A stretch of 64,000 nt of DNA from Darksidea phi. Taxonomy: Eukaryota > Ascomycota > Dothideomycetes > Pleosporales > Lentitheciaceae. Made by a program: the position numbers and the translations under genes. Below, piece by piece: positions 34,701 through 45,518 of this stretch. Every line of letters starts with the position of its first letter. Position 1 is the first letter of the stretch. The notes beneath the pieces were generated by a model that saw nothing but the letters and a program-made list of their open reading frames with translations, was not told where the DNA came from and did no database searches. The stretch spans positions 1 to 64,000 of the forward strand of contig JASJFT010000019.1 in NCBI GenBank assembly GCA_030770425.1, read 5' to 3'.

Positions 34701-35703
34701 AAGAGTTTATCGATTACCTCGATCGATGGATTGAAGCTCCCTCGACAGAGGACTGCCCTATTGGTGGAAAGGCAGCGTATGCGAACGCACTTGTAATCGA
34801 TGACGAACGTCTCACTATCCCGGCATCGCACTTCCGCACTTCCCATACGCCGCTGAGAAGCCAGGAGGACTTCATCGCTTCCTACAAGGCTGCACGACGC
34901 ATTGCCAACGAGATCAGCAAAGACGTTGACACTGAAGTCTTTCCGTACTCGAAGCACTATATCTTCTTCGATCAGTATCTTTCCATTGTGCATCTCGCCG
35001 TCGCATTGATCGGCTCTGCACTTGCTGCCGCTCTCCTTGTCACCGCTGTCCTACTTGGCTCGCTCGCAACTGCGCTTGTGGTCACACTGACTGTTGGTAT
35101 GACGGTCTCAGCTATTATCGGCTCAATGGCGCTTATGGGCGTGTCGCTTAACGCCGTGTCGCTAGTGAATTTGATTATTTGCGTCGGCATCAGTGTGGAG
35201 TTTACTGCACATATCGCTAGAGCTTTTACGTTCCCAAGCCGAGCTACGATGGAGCGCGCACCACGGCACGGATTCCGTGGCCGCGACGCCCGAGCATGGA
35301 CTGCTATGGTCAATGTGGCTAGCTCAGTTATCACCGGCATTACCATAACCAAGATCCTAGGCGTTGGTGTTTTAGCGTGGACAAGAAGTAAAGTACGTCT
35401 CATCCATCATACATGAACATTCCCTGCCTTCGTGCGGAACAGGTCCGATGGCTATTTGGATAACGAACATCTCGCTAACGCGTAATGCAGATCTTCGAAA
35501 TATACTACTTCCGCGTCTGGGTCGCCCTTGTCCTATGGGCAACTACACACTCCCTCATTCTACTTCCCGTATTGCTCAGTTTGTTCGGTGGCCGAGGGTA
35601 CATTGATTCCGAAAGCGAAGGTGGACTTGAACAAGATCTACGCAATAGGCAGTACCCTGCGCTACTTGGGGAAGATGACGACGAGTACGATAGTGACTAC
35701 TAA
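31790..35703 (+). CDS. Niemann-Pick type C1 sterol transporter (Ncr1 homolog)
   Basis: Two exons, 31790-35392 and 35491-35703, with a 98-bp intron (GTACGT ... AATGCAG). The product is 1271 aa, normal for NPC1. The ATG at 31790 starts a signal sequence (GGWGTVTAGLFSILVGSTLA). The Cys-rich N-terminal sterol-binding domain follows (RCAIRGHCG, CCEEEQLDAL, CPACKANFFNMFCTFTCSPDQ). The sterol-sensing domain begins near residue 590 (VVVSYIIMFLYASLALG ... FLVLAIGVDNIFLIVHEFER), then a second lumenal domain and five more membrane helices. Vacuolar/lysosomal membrane protein that exports sterol from the lumen. The C-terminal tail is acidic (GEDDDEYDSDY). Confidence 0.96.
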
Positions 35704-36511
35704 GCCCGACATTTGTCGTGAGGCGCAAAAAAAGCGTGTGAGGGGTTGGATGGATTGGTGTGTAAGTGTAACTGGCAGGTGCAGTTCAAACAGTCATTAA
35801 GTGCGATAGCACGTGCGCCCACGACGAGTGGCGGGAGGTGTATTATTAGTAGTTGAAATTCCAATAGCCTCAATATGATTACATTTTCCATTGTCATTTT
35901 TGCTTTTTTTCCGTGTAGTATTAAAGTCGTGTTGACGGGCTGAGCAGTGAAGTTACCGGAATAAGCTCCCTTCCAAGGCTGTAATTGTAGTCAGAGATAG
36001 GCAAGTCTTAGGGTAACTCTCTAGGATGCCTTATAGAACCACATTAACTGTCCGCTTTTTGCACGACCATGTCGTTAGCAAAAGCCGGCTGTATCCAAAT
36101 GACACCTGCGATGATCCATCGTTTTAAGTTCCCTACGTGCCGATACTATGTCGTGAGTTCAGAATAAGGTAGTGTACAAAGCCGCGATGCACGTCCTGAT
36201 ACGGACGAGTGGGGTAGGTCTGGGGTTATGTTGGGAGCAATGGTTGTTTGAGACTTATAATGGCCTAGGTGTAGTGTGTTTGGGGGGGAAGGGGAGGGCG
36301 GGGAGAGAGGAGGTGTAAGAAGCAAGGGATTGTGGATCATTAATTCAACGATATGTTTACGATGGTGTCACACCACACACTGGTAGCGCATTGATAGGAT
36401 TAAACTTGGACTGCAGTGAGAGCGGTTTGGTTGGTTGTTTTGTGGTTGTGTTGGAAGCACTCGGGTGTTGTTCTTGTTGTTGGGGGGATTGTTCCCTGAT
36501 ATTTTGCATGT

Positions 36512-36538
36512 GAGAGAGAGAGAGAGAAAGAGAGAGAA
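36512..36538 (+). repeat. GA microsatellite
   Basis: Run of GA dinucleotides with one AA interruption, in non-coding DNA upstream of the HET gene. Confidence 0.85.
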
Positions 36539-37031
36539 GGGGGGGATCTAACTGTTGTAAGCGTCCCTTTTAAATTTGATAGGGCGGTGGCTACGTTGAT
36601 AGCGTCTTAGGACTCGGAGGGAGGTGTATGCACGTGCCGGATCTGGTAGGAAAGGACTTCGCCCTCAAGGTATTATGTATTGTTGTTCATCGTATCCCTT
36701 GTTGGGCGCAATTTGAGTCGATTGAACTTAATTAGGGTATGATCTGTTCTCATTGGTATCGGGTCTGGTCTTGCTGCTCTATTCTACTTGGTTACTCTTG
36801 TTCTCCTCTGGGTGCTTATAAGCGGTCCACCCCCAAATCGCTATTCGGTCCCCCCAACTTAGCCATAGCCTCTGATTGGCGCCATTGCGACAAGCCACCT
36901 AGCAAGCCACACCCCTTTAAAGTTCGGCGGCCACGTGCTCATATACGCTGCGGAACGCGACATAACATTGTAGTACCACCCGGGCGTTATCGTTACTGCT
37001 ATTGCCTGTGCTCTTAGTTAGGGCATGAAGG

Positions 37032-37063
37032 TTTTTTTTATTTTTATTTTTATTTTTATTTTT
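37032..37063 (+). repeat. (TTTTA)n microsatellite next to a start codon
   Basis: A T-run followed by five ATTTT units, ending about 20 bases before the ATG of the HET gene at 37084. Length changes here would alter the 5' leader. Confidence 0.85.
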
Positions 37064-37083
37064 CACAATTCGATTCTGTCGAA

Positions 37084-39363
37084 ATGTATGAAACTAGCAT
37101 CATCGAGGATGACTGTGACTGGGAAGACGACTTCCACTTTCGCCAGTCTGAACCCGCATCATGGACGGAACTTGACGACTGGGACGACGAAACAACCGAC
37201 CATCTATATCCATTGCCAATAATGATCAACGAGCGGAATGGCGGCGGAAAGCTTGTGGGGCCCAGATTACTATCTTTACGGCATCTAGGTCCGCGCCTCT
37301 CGATTAAACGAAGTCTGGAGCCTTTCATTCCGTTCGTGGACCGCCGCAAGATCAACGGGGCCTTCTTGCTCCAAGCCGTCGACGGAGAATGGATTGATTT
37401 GGACAACACAATCCGTGGCTGGCTGAGCATATGCGGCAGTCAACACCAACTACATTGCTCAAACACAGACTTTCTTCAATTAAGCGGAGAAAATTCATAT
37501 CCCAAGTGGCTCCTGGACGCGAAGAATTGGTGTCTCGTTCCTGCGACTAACGACAAGCGCTACTTTGCTCTGAGCTATGTCTGGGGAACTGCGAAGAGCA
37601 CTTCTACAACCTTGGAAAACCTTGACGCTCTGCAGAAGGAAGGATCACTTCTACGACATGATGTTGTCATGCCAAAACTCATCCTTGATGTGCTTCACCT
37701 GGTCAAGGAACTTGGCGAGGACTATCTCTGGGTATCCATACATCCCGTCCTGACGTAGACTTCTTCGGTATGCTAACTACTGTAGGTGGACCGTTTCTGT
37801 ATCGTTCAAAACGATGAGCCCCAAAAGACGCAGCAGCTTCAAGCCATGGCGGACATTTATGCTCGTTCGCATGCTACAATCATTGCTGCAGAAAAGTCAG
37901 CCACCAACCAAGGGCTTTTTGGTCTTCGAGACATTACAAGACCAAGATTTTTGGGGGAGCATATGCGATCCTTGGATAGACAGTCCATTCGCTCGGACAA
38001 ATTCGAAGAGTTGCGGAAACACCTGCTGGCGAAAGAGGCAACCTCTCTGCTTGACAGTGACTGGGGCACTCGAGGCTGGACCTTTCAGGAGTACCTATTC
38101 TCGACTCGGAGGATTGTATTCCAGAATGAGAGCGTTAGCTGGGACTGCCACTGTGCCTCCTGGCTTGAATGTCAGAGCCTGCCCCAAGACAGCATTCTCT
38201 GCGGGCGATCATCTGCTATCATTCGCAGCGGGGAGTCCTGGCCTGACGTATATCAGTTCGCGCGTTTGGCATCGCTCTACAACCAGCGGCTGCTGACATA
38301 TCCGCAAGACGTACACGATGCCTTCTCTGGCGCTCTTTCAGTCATTGGCAAGGTCTTTCAAGGAGGTTTCGTCTGTGGGATGCCCCAGATCTTTTTCGAT
38401 GCTTTTCTCCTCTGGCAGCCCTACACTCCAGTACATCGACGAATAGCTACAGGCCCCGCCGCAGACAGGACGTCTATTCATCTGCCTAGTTGGTCTTGGA
38501 TTGGCTGGCATGGCGATTTCGATTCCAAAAGTCTTCGAAGCGCTTACGGTTACATCAAGAAACAAGCTGATGAGTTCTTTGAAGAGAATGAAGAGGACTG
38601 GGAACCTTCGTCGTGGAGCACCATATCTACAGTGAAATGGTCGTACATGTTTGATTTAAAAGCTAGACCTGTTGACATAGCCGGACCTGACCAGATTTAC
38701 AACGACATCCGTGCGAAGCACAGTAATGAATTCACAAAACTTCCGAATGGCTGGACCGCGCACGACAACCACGGAGAAAAGAGATACTACACACATTCGA
38801 GCGACCCTAATCAAATGTTTTGGTACCCAATTCCTATACGGCAAAGGGACAGCGAGCCTTCCCCGATAATCCTCGCGCCCTTCCTATGTGGACGAACCCG
38901 TCGTGCACGACTTCAACTCGGCCGAAGGTTCAAGAATGAGATAACTTCTCGCTGTGTATGTGTGGCGCTGGAGAACCACGACGGAAAAGAAGTGGGATTT
39001 CTGCGCTGGAATTGTAACAATGGATCACCAGTCATCCATTCACCAAGAGCTTTCCGTCGCTTTGGGAGCGAAGAGGATAAGCTGAGCAAAGTTAACCTCT
39101 CCGATAATGTCGATAATGAGTGGCCATCGCAATCGGCTGATTTAATTGAATTGTCATCAGGGTCTACAAGGTACCAGAAGACAGAATGGGTAAGCTTTGA
39201 CGAATGGAGTGACAAACCGAAATCTGGCGGATTGTACGAATTCTACAATGTCATGATGACTCGCCGAGAAGGGGAATATGTATCGAGGATTGCCGTGGGA
39301 CGGGTCGACAAAACTGCATGGGAGAGCGAGATGTTGGTTACGGAATATATTATCCTTGGGTAG
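37084..39363 (+). CDS. HET-domain protein (heterokaryon incompatibility), intact
   Basis: Two exons, 37084-37731 and 37786-39363, with a 54-bp intron (GTATCC ... TGTAG, GCTAAC branch) that falls inside the HET domain. The product is 741 aa. HET landmarks: YFALSYVWGTA near residue 160, then LWVDRFCIVQNDEPQKTQQLQAM across the splice, IYARSHATIIAAEKSATNQGL, and WGTRGWTFQEYLFSTRRIVF near residue 307. The N-terminus is acidic and the C-terminal half, after LPSWSWIGWHGDF, has no known domain. HET is a TIR-like cell-death module found in fungal allorecognition. Whether this gene acts alone is unknown. Directly downstream lies a dead TPR tail (39469-39760), so it may once have neighboured or been part of an NLR-like gene. 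Confidence 0.93.
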
Positions 39364-39468
39364 AGCAGTCACACCCACAATCGGTTTGCTAATCAGCGTT
39401 TGCGGGACAACATCGGTTCTTGAGATCCCAATCATTTGTAATTATCTTTGGAGTGAGGATATAGACCT

Positions 39469-39760
39469 GAAGGCCAACGGGAGCCAGCTGAAAACTGGAA
39501 GTTCAGGCAGGTGATAGAGATTCGCAAGGAGAAGCTTGAGGCGGACCATCCGGACACACTGACGAGCATGAAAAATCTTGCCTGACGTGGAAAGGACAAG
39601 GCCGAGATGTGGACGCTAAACCCTTATGGAGGATTGTGTAAGGCTTAGGCGAAGTGTTCTTGGGACCGAGCACCCTCATTCCATATCATCTTCAAAGGTT
39701 CTAGCAGCGTGGGAGGCAGAGCGAGTAGACGAACGCTCCAGCCCCGGGGCATATAGCTGA
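39469..39760 (+). pseudogene. Relic of a kinesin-light-chain-type TPR C-terminus
   Basis: Three pieces in shifting frames match the fungal TPR_10/TPR_12 (kinesin light chain) consensus: EGQREPAE ... QVIEIRKEKLEADHPDTLTS (39469-39582, closed by TGA), TWKGQGRDVDAK (39585-39620), and MEDCVRLRRSVLGTEHPHSI (39626 onward) continuing to VLAAWEAERVDER and a natural stop at 39758-39760. Two frameshifts separate them. In fungi such repeats usually end NACHT or NB-ARC NLR-like proteins. The upstream part is missing: coding similarity fades just before 39469, about 100 bases after the HET stop. Confidence 0.75.
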
Positions 39761-40024
39761 GGAGAATAGAAAAGATGATTAGTCATGCGAAATGAACTCG
39801 TCTATGGAAATATACGGGTCAAACTTTTGTAAAAGCGGTCGAGCTGCGCATAGCAGCCAAATTTGGACTACTAAGCGCCGAGAGAGAGAGTAATTGGATC
39901 CAAATGCATTTCATGCTCTCCTGTACTGTTGGATACAATGCACATATACAATTTCCCGCAACAACAGCGCACCATAGGTAACCAAGTACACCTAAAGCTC
40001 AACAACACACGCCACACGCTCGTC

Positions 40025-41633
40025 CTACGAGTCGTCCACTTGATCTGCCCAGCTCCCACCTGGACCTAACGGCGAGAGGCCAAAGGACTCTACTTTTTTC
40101 ATTGCGGGCCTGTTAGCGACATTGGTTTTGATGTCGCTGACTTTCTTGGCTGCGGGTTTCTCAGTCTCGGTGGACTTCGTTTCAGTAGATGATGGTGTGG
40201 TGGCTTTGGCTTCGGTAGGCTTGAGCTTGTTGGGGAAGTCGAGCTTCTTTGGCGGACCGTTGGATGTGGGCTTGACGGAGCCTGTGGGATTGGTGGTGGT
40301 GGGTAGTTCGGGGAAGTCGGAGGCTACGGGTGGTGCTTGAGCTGAAGGCTGCTTTGAAGGGGTGGCGTTATCGCCTCTTCCACCTCGTCCGCCCCTGCCG
40401 CCACGACCTCCTCGACCCCGACCTCGCCCTCGCCCGCTGTCAAAGGTGCTTGGTGTATTGTCATCTTCCTGCTGTACATGTGTTGTCGGCGTAGGCCTAG
40501 GACTCGGCACTACACCGCCATGCGCTCCCCTTGTTGGACCCCGTCTCCGTTCCTCTCCAGTGCCCGAGAAGCCCTCCTCCTTCTCAAAGTCCCACTCCCT
40601 CCCGCCCTGCGCATCCAACTTTCTCTGTCTATTCTTCTCCCGCTCACCCATCATCTGCTGTCTATCTTGCCTCTCCCGCTTCTGCTTCTCCTTGATCTCC
40701 TTCTTCTTCTCCATATCTTTCTGCGCAAGCATAGCTTCGCGCGCTTCGTACTTCTGCGCGTCAGCTTCAGCACGGGCGTGCGCGAGCTGCAGGGATTCGT
40801 TTTTGGAGCGCATGTTTGCTAGTTTGGCAGAGAGCTCGGCTTCGGTGAGACGCGTTCGGGGAGTCCCGCCGGTGAGGGTGCGGTCGCCGCGGACGGAATG
40901 GGGGGTTTTGGTCGCGTCTTTAGGGCCAGAGGGTATTGCAGGTGCCTCAGCCGCTTCAGCTGGGACGGATGTTTCTGGTGTGGCTTCCTCGAGTCTGATA
41001 TCCTTGACTGGCTCTCTCGTCTTGGACTCTTGTATCTGTGTGTTTGCGTCCTGATTCCCACCGCGACCTCTCCCGCGTCCACGACCTCTTCCCCTCCCAC
41101 GACCTCGCTCTCCATTCACAAGACCTCGGGGTATATTCTGCACGTGCTGTGACTGGCCCAGACCAAGGGTAGGCGGCGCCGCTTCATCGGGTACGGGTTC
41201 TGGTGGTGGGATATCGAGGGGATTCTGTTCGACGACTGGCTCGGCTACGGGCGTGAAATCATCATCGAAGAAGAGGTCGTCCGTTGATGCGGTTTGCGCG
41301 AAGGGGTCGATGTATGAGTCGGCATAATTGTAATCGTGAGGCATGGTAGAAGTCTAAGAAGGTTTGTGAGTATGTGTGCAAATCGCAAAAGTGGACAAGG
41401 GTTCGAGGGGTGGAAGTTGGTTGAGCAAGAGAGTCTGCGGGAGAAGTGAAAAGAGCGCGTACAGCAGGCGCAGACGGTTCCACGGGCGGAGGCGCATGGG
41501 CTTCCATGGGTGGTGGTGGGTCGGGCTGCGCATCGTCTTTCACTTCGGCGGCCGCAGGTGCGGGCGCTGCTGATTCTTTGGCGGGGGGCGGCGGAGTGGT
41601 TCCGGACTTGGTCGCCCATCGTGATTGGAGCAT
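40025..41633 (-). CDS. RGG-rich putative RNA-binding protein
   Basis: Main exon 41353-40025, which alone gives 439 aa from the ATG at 41344. A 5' exon 41633-41463 (MLQSRWATKSG, then Pro/Ala-rich) splices in frame through a 109-bp intron (GTACGC ... CTTCTTAG) and would make 499 aa; I favour this but the short form is possible. Features in order: acidic N-terminus (DDLFFDDDFTP), first Gly-Arg repeat block, a charged helix (about 150 residues before the second block; QKYEAREAMLAQKDMEKKKE), second RGRGRGG block, then a Ser/Thr/Lys-rich tail with DFPELPTT and ending SWADQVDD. The composition suits an mRNP or ribosome-associated protein of the Stm1/SERBP1 kind, but homology is not shown. Confidence 0.75.
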
Positions 41634-43254
41634 ACTGAAAACTTGAAAGAGGGTCAAGCTAAATTTGGGTAGGATGGTGAATAGCGGCGATGTATGAGTG
41701 TGAATGTTGGAATCGTGTAGAGTACCGAGGCCACTAGGCTCAGACAGGGAAGGCGGGTAGGAGTTCCATGTCTCCCCGCATTGTGCTGCACGTCTTCCAT
41801 CTTGGTCCACTGAGGGCATCCCGCCCAGTCGACTAGGCTGGATAGTCCGGCCCTTATATACGTTGAGGAATACCTTCATCTCTTCACGGATAAATGGCGT
41901 ATACCGAAGCATCGGAGCCTGCCCCTCAACACATTACCGGCTTTGCCTTGCCGAGCTAACTTCCAGCATGCAGTCAACGATCGCTATATGATTATGCTGG
42001 TGACTTCATTCCGTCTCATTAGTTTGTCTTGTTCTTCTTTGCCGTCTTCTTAGCCTCTCTACTACACACCGCTAGCTCCAGCCCGCTCTCATAATTGCCA
42101 TGAAAATAGCGCAGTTCTTCGGTCAGCGCGATATCCGCGCAACCGTACGAAGCTGGAGCATAACAAGCACGAGGCTCTAGTCCCTTTCGAGTGGGCCGGC
42201 ATATGCGGTTCAGACCTTCACGAGTATCTAATGGGTTCGCAATCTCATACTTTCGACCGCACAGGTTCCAATGAGCGCTCAGTGCAGGTGCGGGCGCTCT
42301 AAGATTCAGGGGCGTTTATATGAATGCTGCGGGATCGAAGACAAAGGTACACGTTCTAGAGCGTCTTCGAACCCCAATCCGCTGTACATGGTCGTTCCCG
42401 TTGGCCATCTCCTCAAAGAAGTTACAATGAAGGCAAGCATCGCTTACGATAACAAGACGTTCAAGAAGAATCATCCCAATGAGGTTAGCGCTTATAGCTA
42501 GCGGACCATTCATATCTAGATACTTATTCCCCCCCTCCTTCCCCACCTATCTTCACATGTCATTTTGAACAAGGTTACAGGGTTATTTGGTCCACGTTCG
42601 GAACATGTGAGAAGCTTCAATTCACCTACCCACTGGGTGACTATGCGACCAAGAGGAGCAGGAAATGTGGGGAATTGATGCGAGACAATTAAGGTCAGCT
42701 AGGCGCCTCCTGTGGTTATTAGGACACAATCTTTTCAATAACTGAGACTGCCCTGCTGAGCAGGGCCACGTCGCTAAATGCAGCTAGGATGGTGGAGAAC
42801 AAGGAACACCACGTTCTTGAATTCTCGTGACTCATGCGGAGCAAGCTTCCATCCGAGCTACCTTATCGTGTATACGAATACTTGGTGTAACGATAATACC
42901 TACAGGAAGGCGGAATCTTCTAGCATGTCAATGTGCCGTCAATTAAAATTTAAGATTCTGCCTCACGGCTATCGAATTCAGCCTGTCGTGAGCGCATTTC
43001 TCGGTTTTGCGTTCGTAACTAGCACAGCCTCAACATTACACGAATACGCTCGACCGGTGAGGCTACCTTGAATTTGCGATACGACCAATAGCACTCTTTT
43101 TTAGGTCTGCTTGTCGTATTTACGTCATTGCTGACTCAGACAGCACTATCGTACGATGAAAGGACGAGCATCGTACAACTACTTCAAGCTGTATAAAGCG
43201 GAGATATGGATCGCATTGATGCAAAGACGGTGCTAATTACGTTCCCGCCTGACG
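41634..43254. other. Intergenic region with a dehydrogenase relic
   Basis: Apart from the relic at 42100-42500 no gene is supported. A 97-codon plus-strand frame at 42778-43071 starts with ATG but shows no protein features. Confidence 0.45.
42100..42500 (+). pseudogene. Relic of a zinc-type medium-chain (butanediol/sorbitol-like) dehydrogenase
   Basis: An ATG at 42100 opens MKIAQFFGQRDIR, the usual N-terminus of this family. After a frameshift comes FEWAGICGSDLHEYLMG, the signature around the catalytic-zinc Cys. The central Rossmann part is missing. Near 42300 LRFRGVYMNAAGSKTK and near 42385 NPLYMVVPVGHLLKEVTMKA with SIAYDNKTFK resemble the C-terminal part of the same family. At least three frame changes and an internal deletion make it non-functional. 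Confidence 0.65.
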
Positions 43255-45217
43255 ATGAAGACTTTAAAAGCTTTAGTTTCATACTTGTCTTCAAGGTTCG
43301 TGCTGGCCGCTATGCCGGCTAGCGACTGCAAGTGCGTGAGTGAATTTTACCTCGCGCATCGTAGTATTCATACTGACTTCATGACCGCAGATTCCTCGAA
43401 ATCCCTGTTGGCCCTCCGCCGCAGAATGGGCATCTTTCAATGATAGCCTCTCAGGGACATTGATCAAAGGCCTTCCACCGGGCTCAGTGTGCTACCCTGA
43501 CCAACCAAACTACAGCGAGGACGCCTGCGCATTCGTACGCTCCCAGTGGTTTAACTCAACATGGCACGCTGCAGACCCTATCAGCGTCGACTATCCCATC
43601 TGGACGAACAACTCCTGCAATCCGATCTACCCGAATGGCACTAGCGTGACCGGAGATAGGAATGCGGGTGAGAAAGGATGCACAATCGGAAACCACGCAG
43701 TATATGCCGTCAACGCGACAACGGCGAAGGAAGTAGCCGCATCGTTGAAATGGGCTGGTAAGAAAAACATAAGGGTCGTGGTCAAGAATACTGGGCATTC
43801 GTATTCCGGACGGTAAGCGAATGTTTGTCGAATGTTATTAAATCCTTTAGCTAACCTCGAATAGAAGCACCGGCTATGGTAGTCTCAGCATCTGGACCCA
43901 CAACGTCCGCGGCATCGAATATATTCCCTCCTTCAAACCAACACACTGTCCCATCAACGGCACGCTCGCTGCGGCCCGCGTCGCCGCCGGCGAAACTGGG
44001 ATTGAAGTCCAGACTGTGATGGCAAAGCACAACTCTATCGTTGTTACAGGATCCAATCCAGATGTTGGCGTTGTTGGCTGGATAACTGGTGGTGGTCATG
44101 GCATGCTCTCCACAACCTACGGAATGGGCGCTGATAACCTTCTCGAAGCCACTATCGTGACGCCCTCTGGCGAGATCCTTGTTACTAACCCATGTCAGAA
44201 TACAGATCTCTTCTTTGCGATCCGTGGCGGCGGCGGGGGAACCTATGGTGTAGTGACTGAAGTCGTCGTAAAAGCATACCCCACGCCGAAAACTACAAAG
44301 CACGTGTTCCAACTCAGCACGCTCAGTCCCAATATCACAACAGCTTATTGGGACCTTGTGGGCTTTATTCACGCCGAAATGCAACGACTGAAAGAAGGCG
44401 GCTTGCAAGGCTACTATTTCGTAGTTGGGCCCCCAATTAATCCCGTCTACGCATTTTATTGGCTTATGGCAGTTTTCAATAAGCCGAGTGGGACGGTGGA
44501 GCGGTTAATGGCGCCGATTGAAGAGAAGCTGCGAAATCAGTCGCATCTCTTCCAGTATAAGTCGGATATCACTCATGGAGATACATACCTTGATGTCTTT
44601 GGCTCACTCATGAACGAAGATGTTGCTTCTGGTGGCTCAGCATATGGGTCTTGGCTGTTGAGTCCAAGGAGTCTGTCTGATCCTAAGGTCAATGCGAATG
44701 TATTTGCGGAGATCGGGCCGAGCAATGACGCTTCGAAACCAAACGTAAGACGTTACCCTTGACGTTCCACACGACGGGGCATCATCACTGACACCGCTAG
44801 GGTCCATTCTCCAATCCTGCTCTACTCGGCCACATGATCGCCTCCCCAAATACTCCCACTTACTTCCCTAATCAGATCTCTATGAATCCTGCTTGGCGCA
44901 ATGCTCTTACCCACTTTATCGCTGCGCAAGGTTGGCCGGAGGGCATCGCCCAACCGAGTATCAACTCTGTGTACCGCGACATCACCGAAAAGAAGATACA
45001 ACCACTTCGCGATCTCTCGCCCGAGACGGGTGCATACTTCAATGAGTGTGACAGCTATGAGCCAGATTGGCAGTGGTCGTTCTTCGGCAAGAACTATAGA
45101 AAGCTTTTGGCTATTAAGAGGCGTGTTGACCCGGGGAATTTGCTGTGGTGCCGCAGGTGTGTTGGGAGCGAGGCGCTGGTCGAGGAGAGTGATGGGAGAC
45201 TATGTCGCGTGAAATAA
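43255..45217 (+). CDS. FAD-binding oxidoreductase, berberine bridge enzyme-like
   Basis: Four exons: 43255-43335, 43391-43812, 43865-44744 and 44801-45217. Introns are 55, 52 and 56 bp, all in frame, giving 599 aa. A hydrophobic N-terminus (LKALVSYLSSRFVLAAMP) suggests secretion. The substrate start is DCKC-IPRNPCWPS. The FAD (PCMH) domain shows NTGHSYSGRSTGYGSLSIW, where His163 is the expected covalent flavin site, and GGGHGMLSTTYGMGADNLLE. The C-terminal BBE segment has YFNECDSYEPDWQWSFFG and VDPGNLLWC. These enzymes oxidise sugars, alcohols or secondary-metabolite intermediates with O2. Substrate unknown. It is convergent with the helicase gene, 301 bp apart, and follows a dehydrogenase relic. 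Confidence 0.92.
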
Positions 45218-45518
45218 TATGCAAAGAGGATGGACGATCCAGAGTTTAGAATCTCTTGAAGGACCGAATGAACCAATAAAAGAGTATGCCCACTGGTGCG
45301 CAAACCCGCGAAATGTGTGAATTAATTGAGGGGCAGCTAGAGGAACGGAGATTTTGGAGGATGTAGAGGAGAGTTTTGAAGATCTGGAGGGTGGCCGGGG
45401 GTGCCTACCCTTATATCTTGCTACACTCTCTGCGGTCTACCTTCTAGAAAATATCGCCGTATCAAACTTGTTCGCCTAAACGACTAGCTTGGTATTCTAG
45501 CCTCTATTTATCTAAGCT

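Larger units (their letters stand above)
35704..37083. other. Intergenic region with microsatellites
   Basis: No gene seen on either strand. It contains a GA-rich tract (36512-36538) and a TTTTA-type tract (37032-37063) that ends 20 bases before the HET gene start. The last 350 bases should hold the HET gene promoter. Confidence 0.5.

Noticed and set aside
40122..41054. Long plus-strand frames rich in Pro/Arg and Ser
   Set aside because: Antisense to the RGG protein; the low-complexity Gly/Arg codons keep the other strand open.
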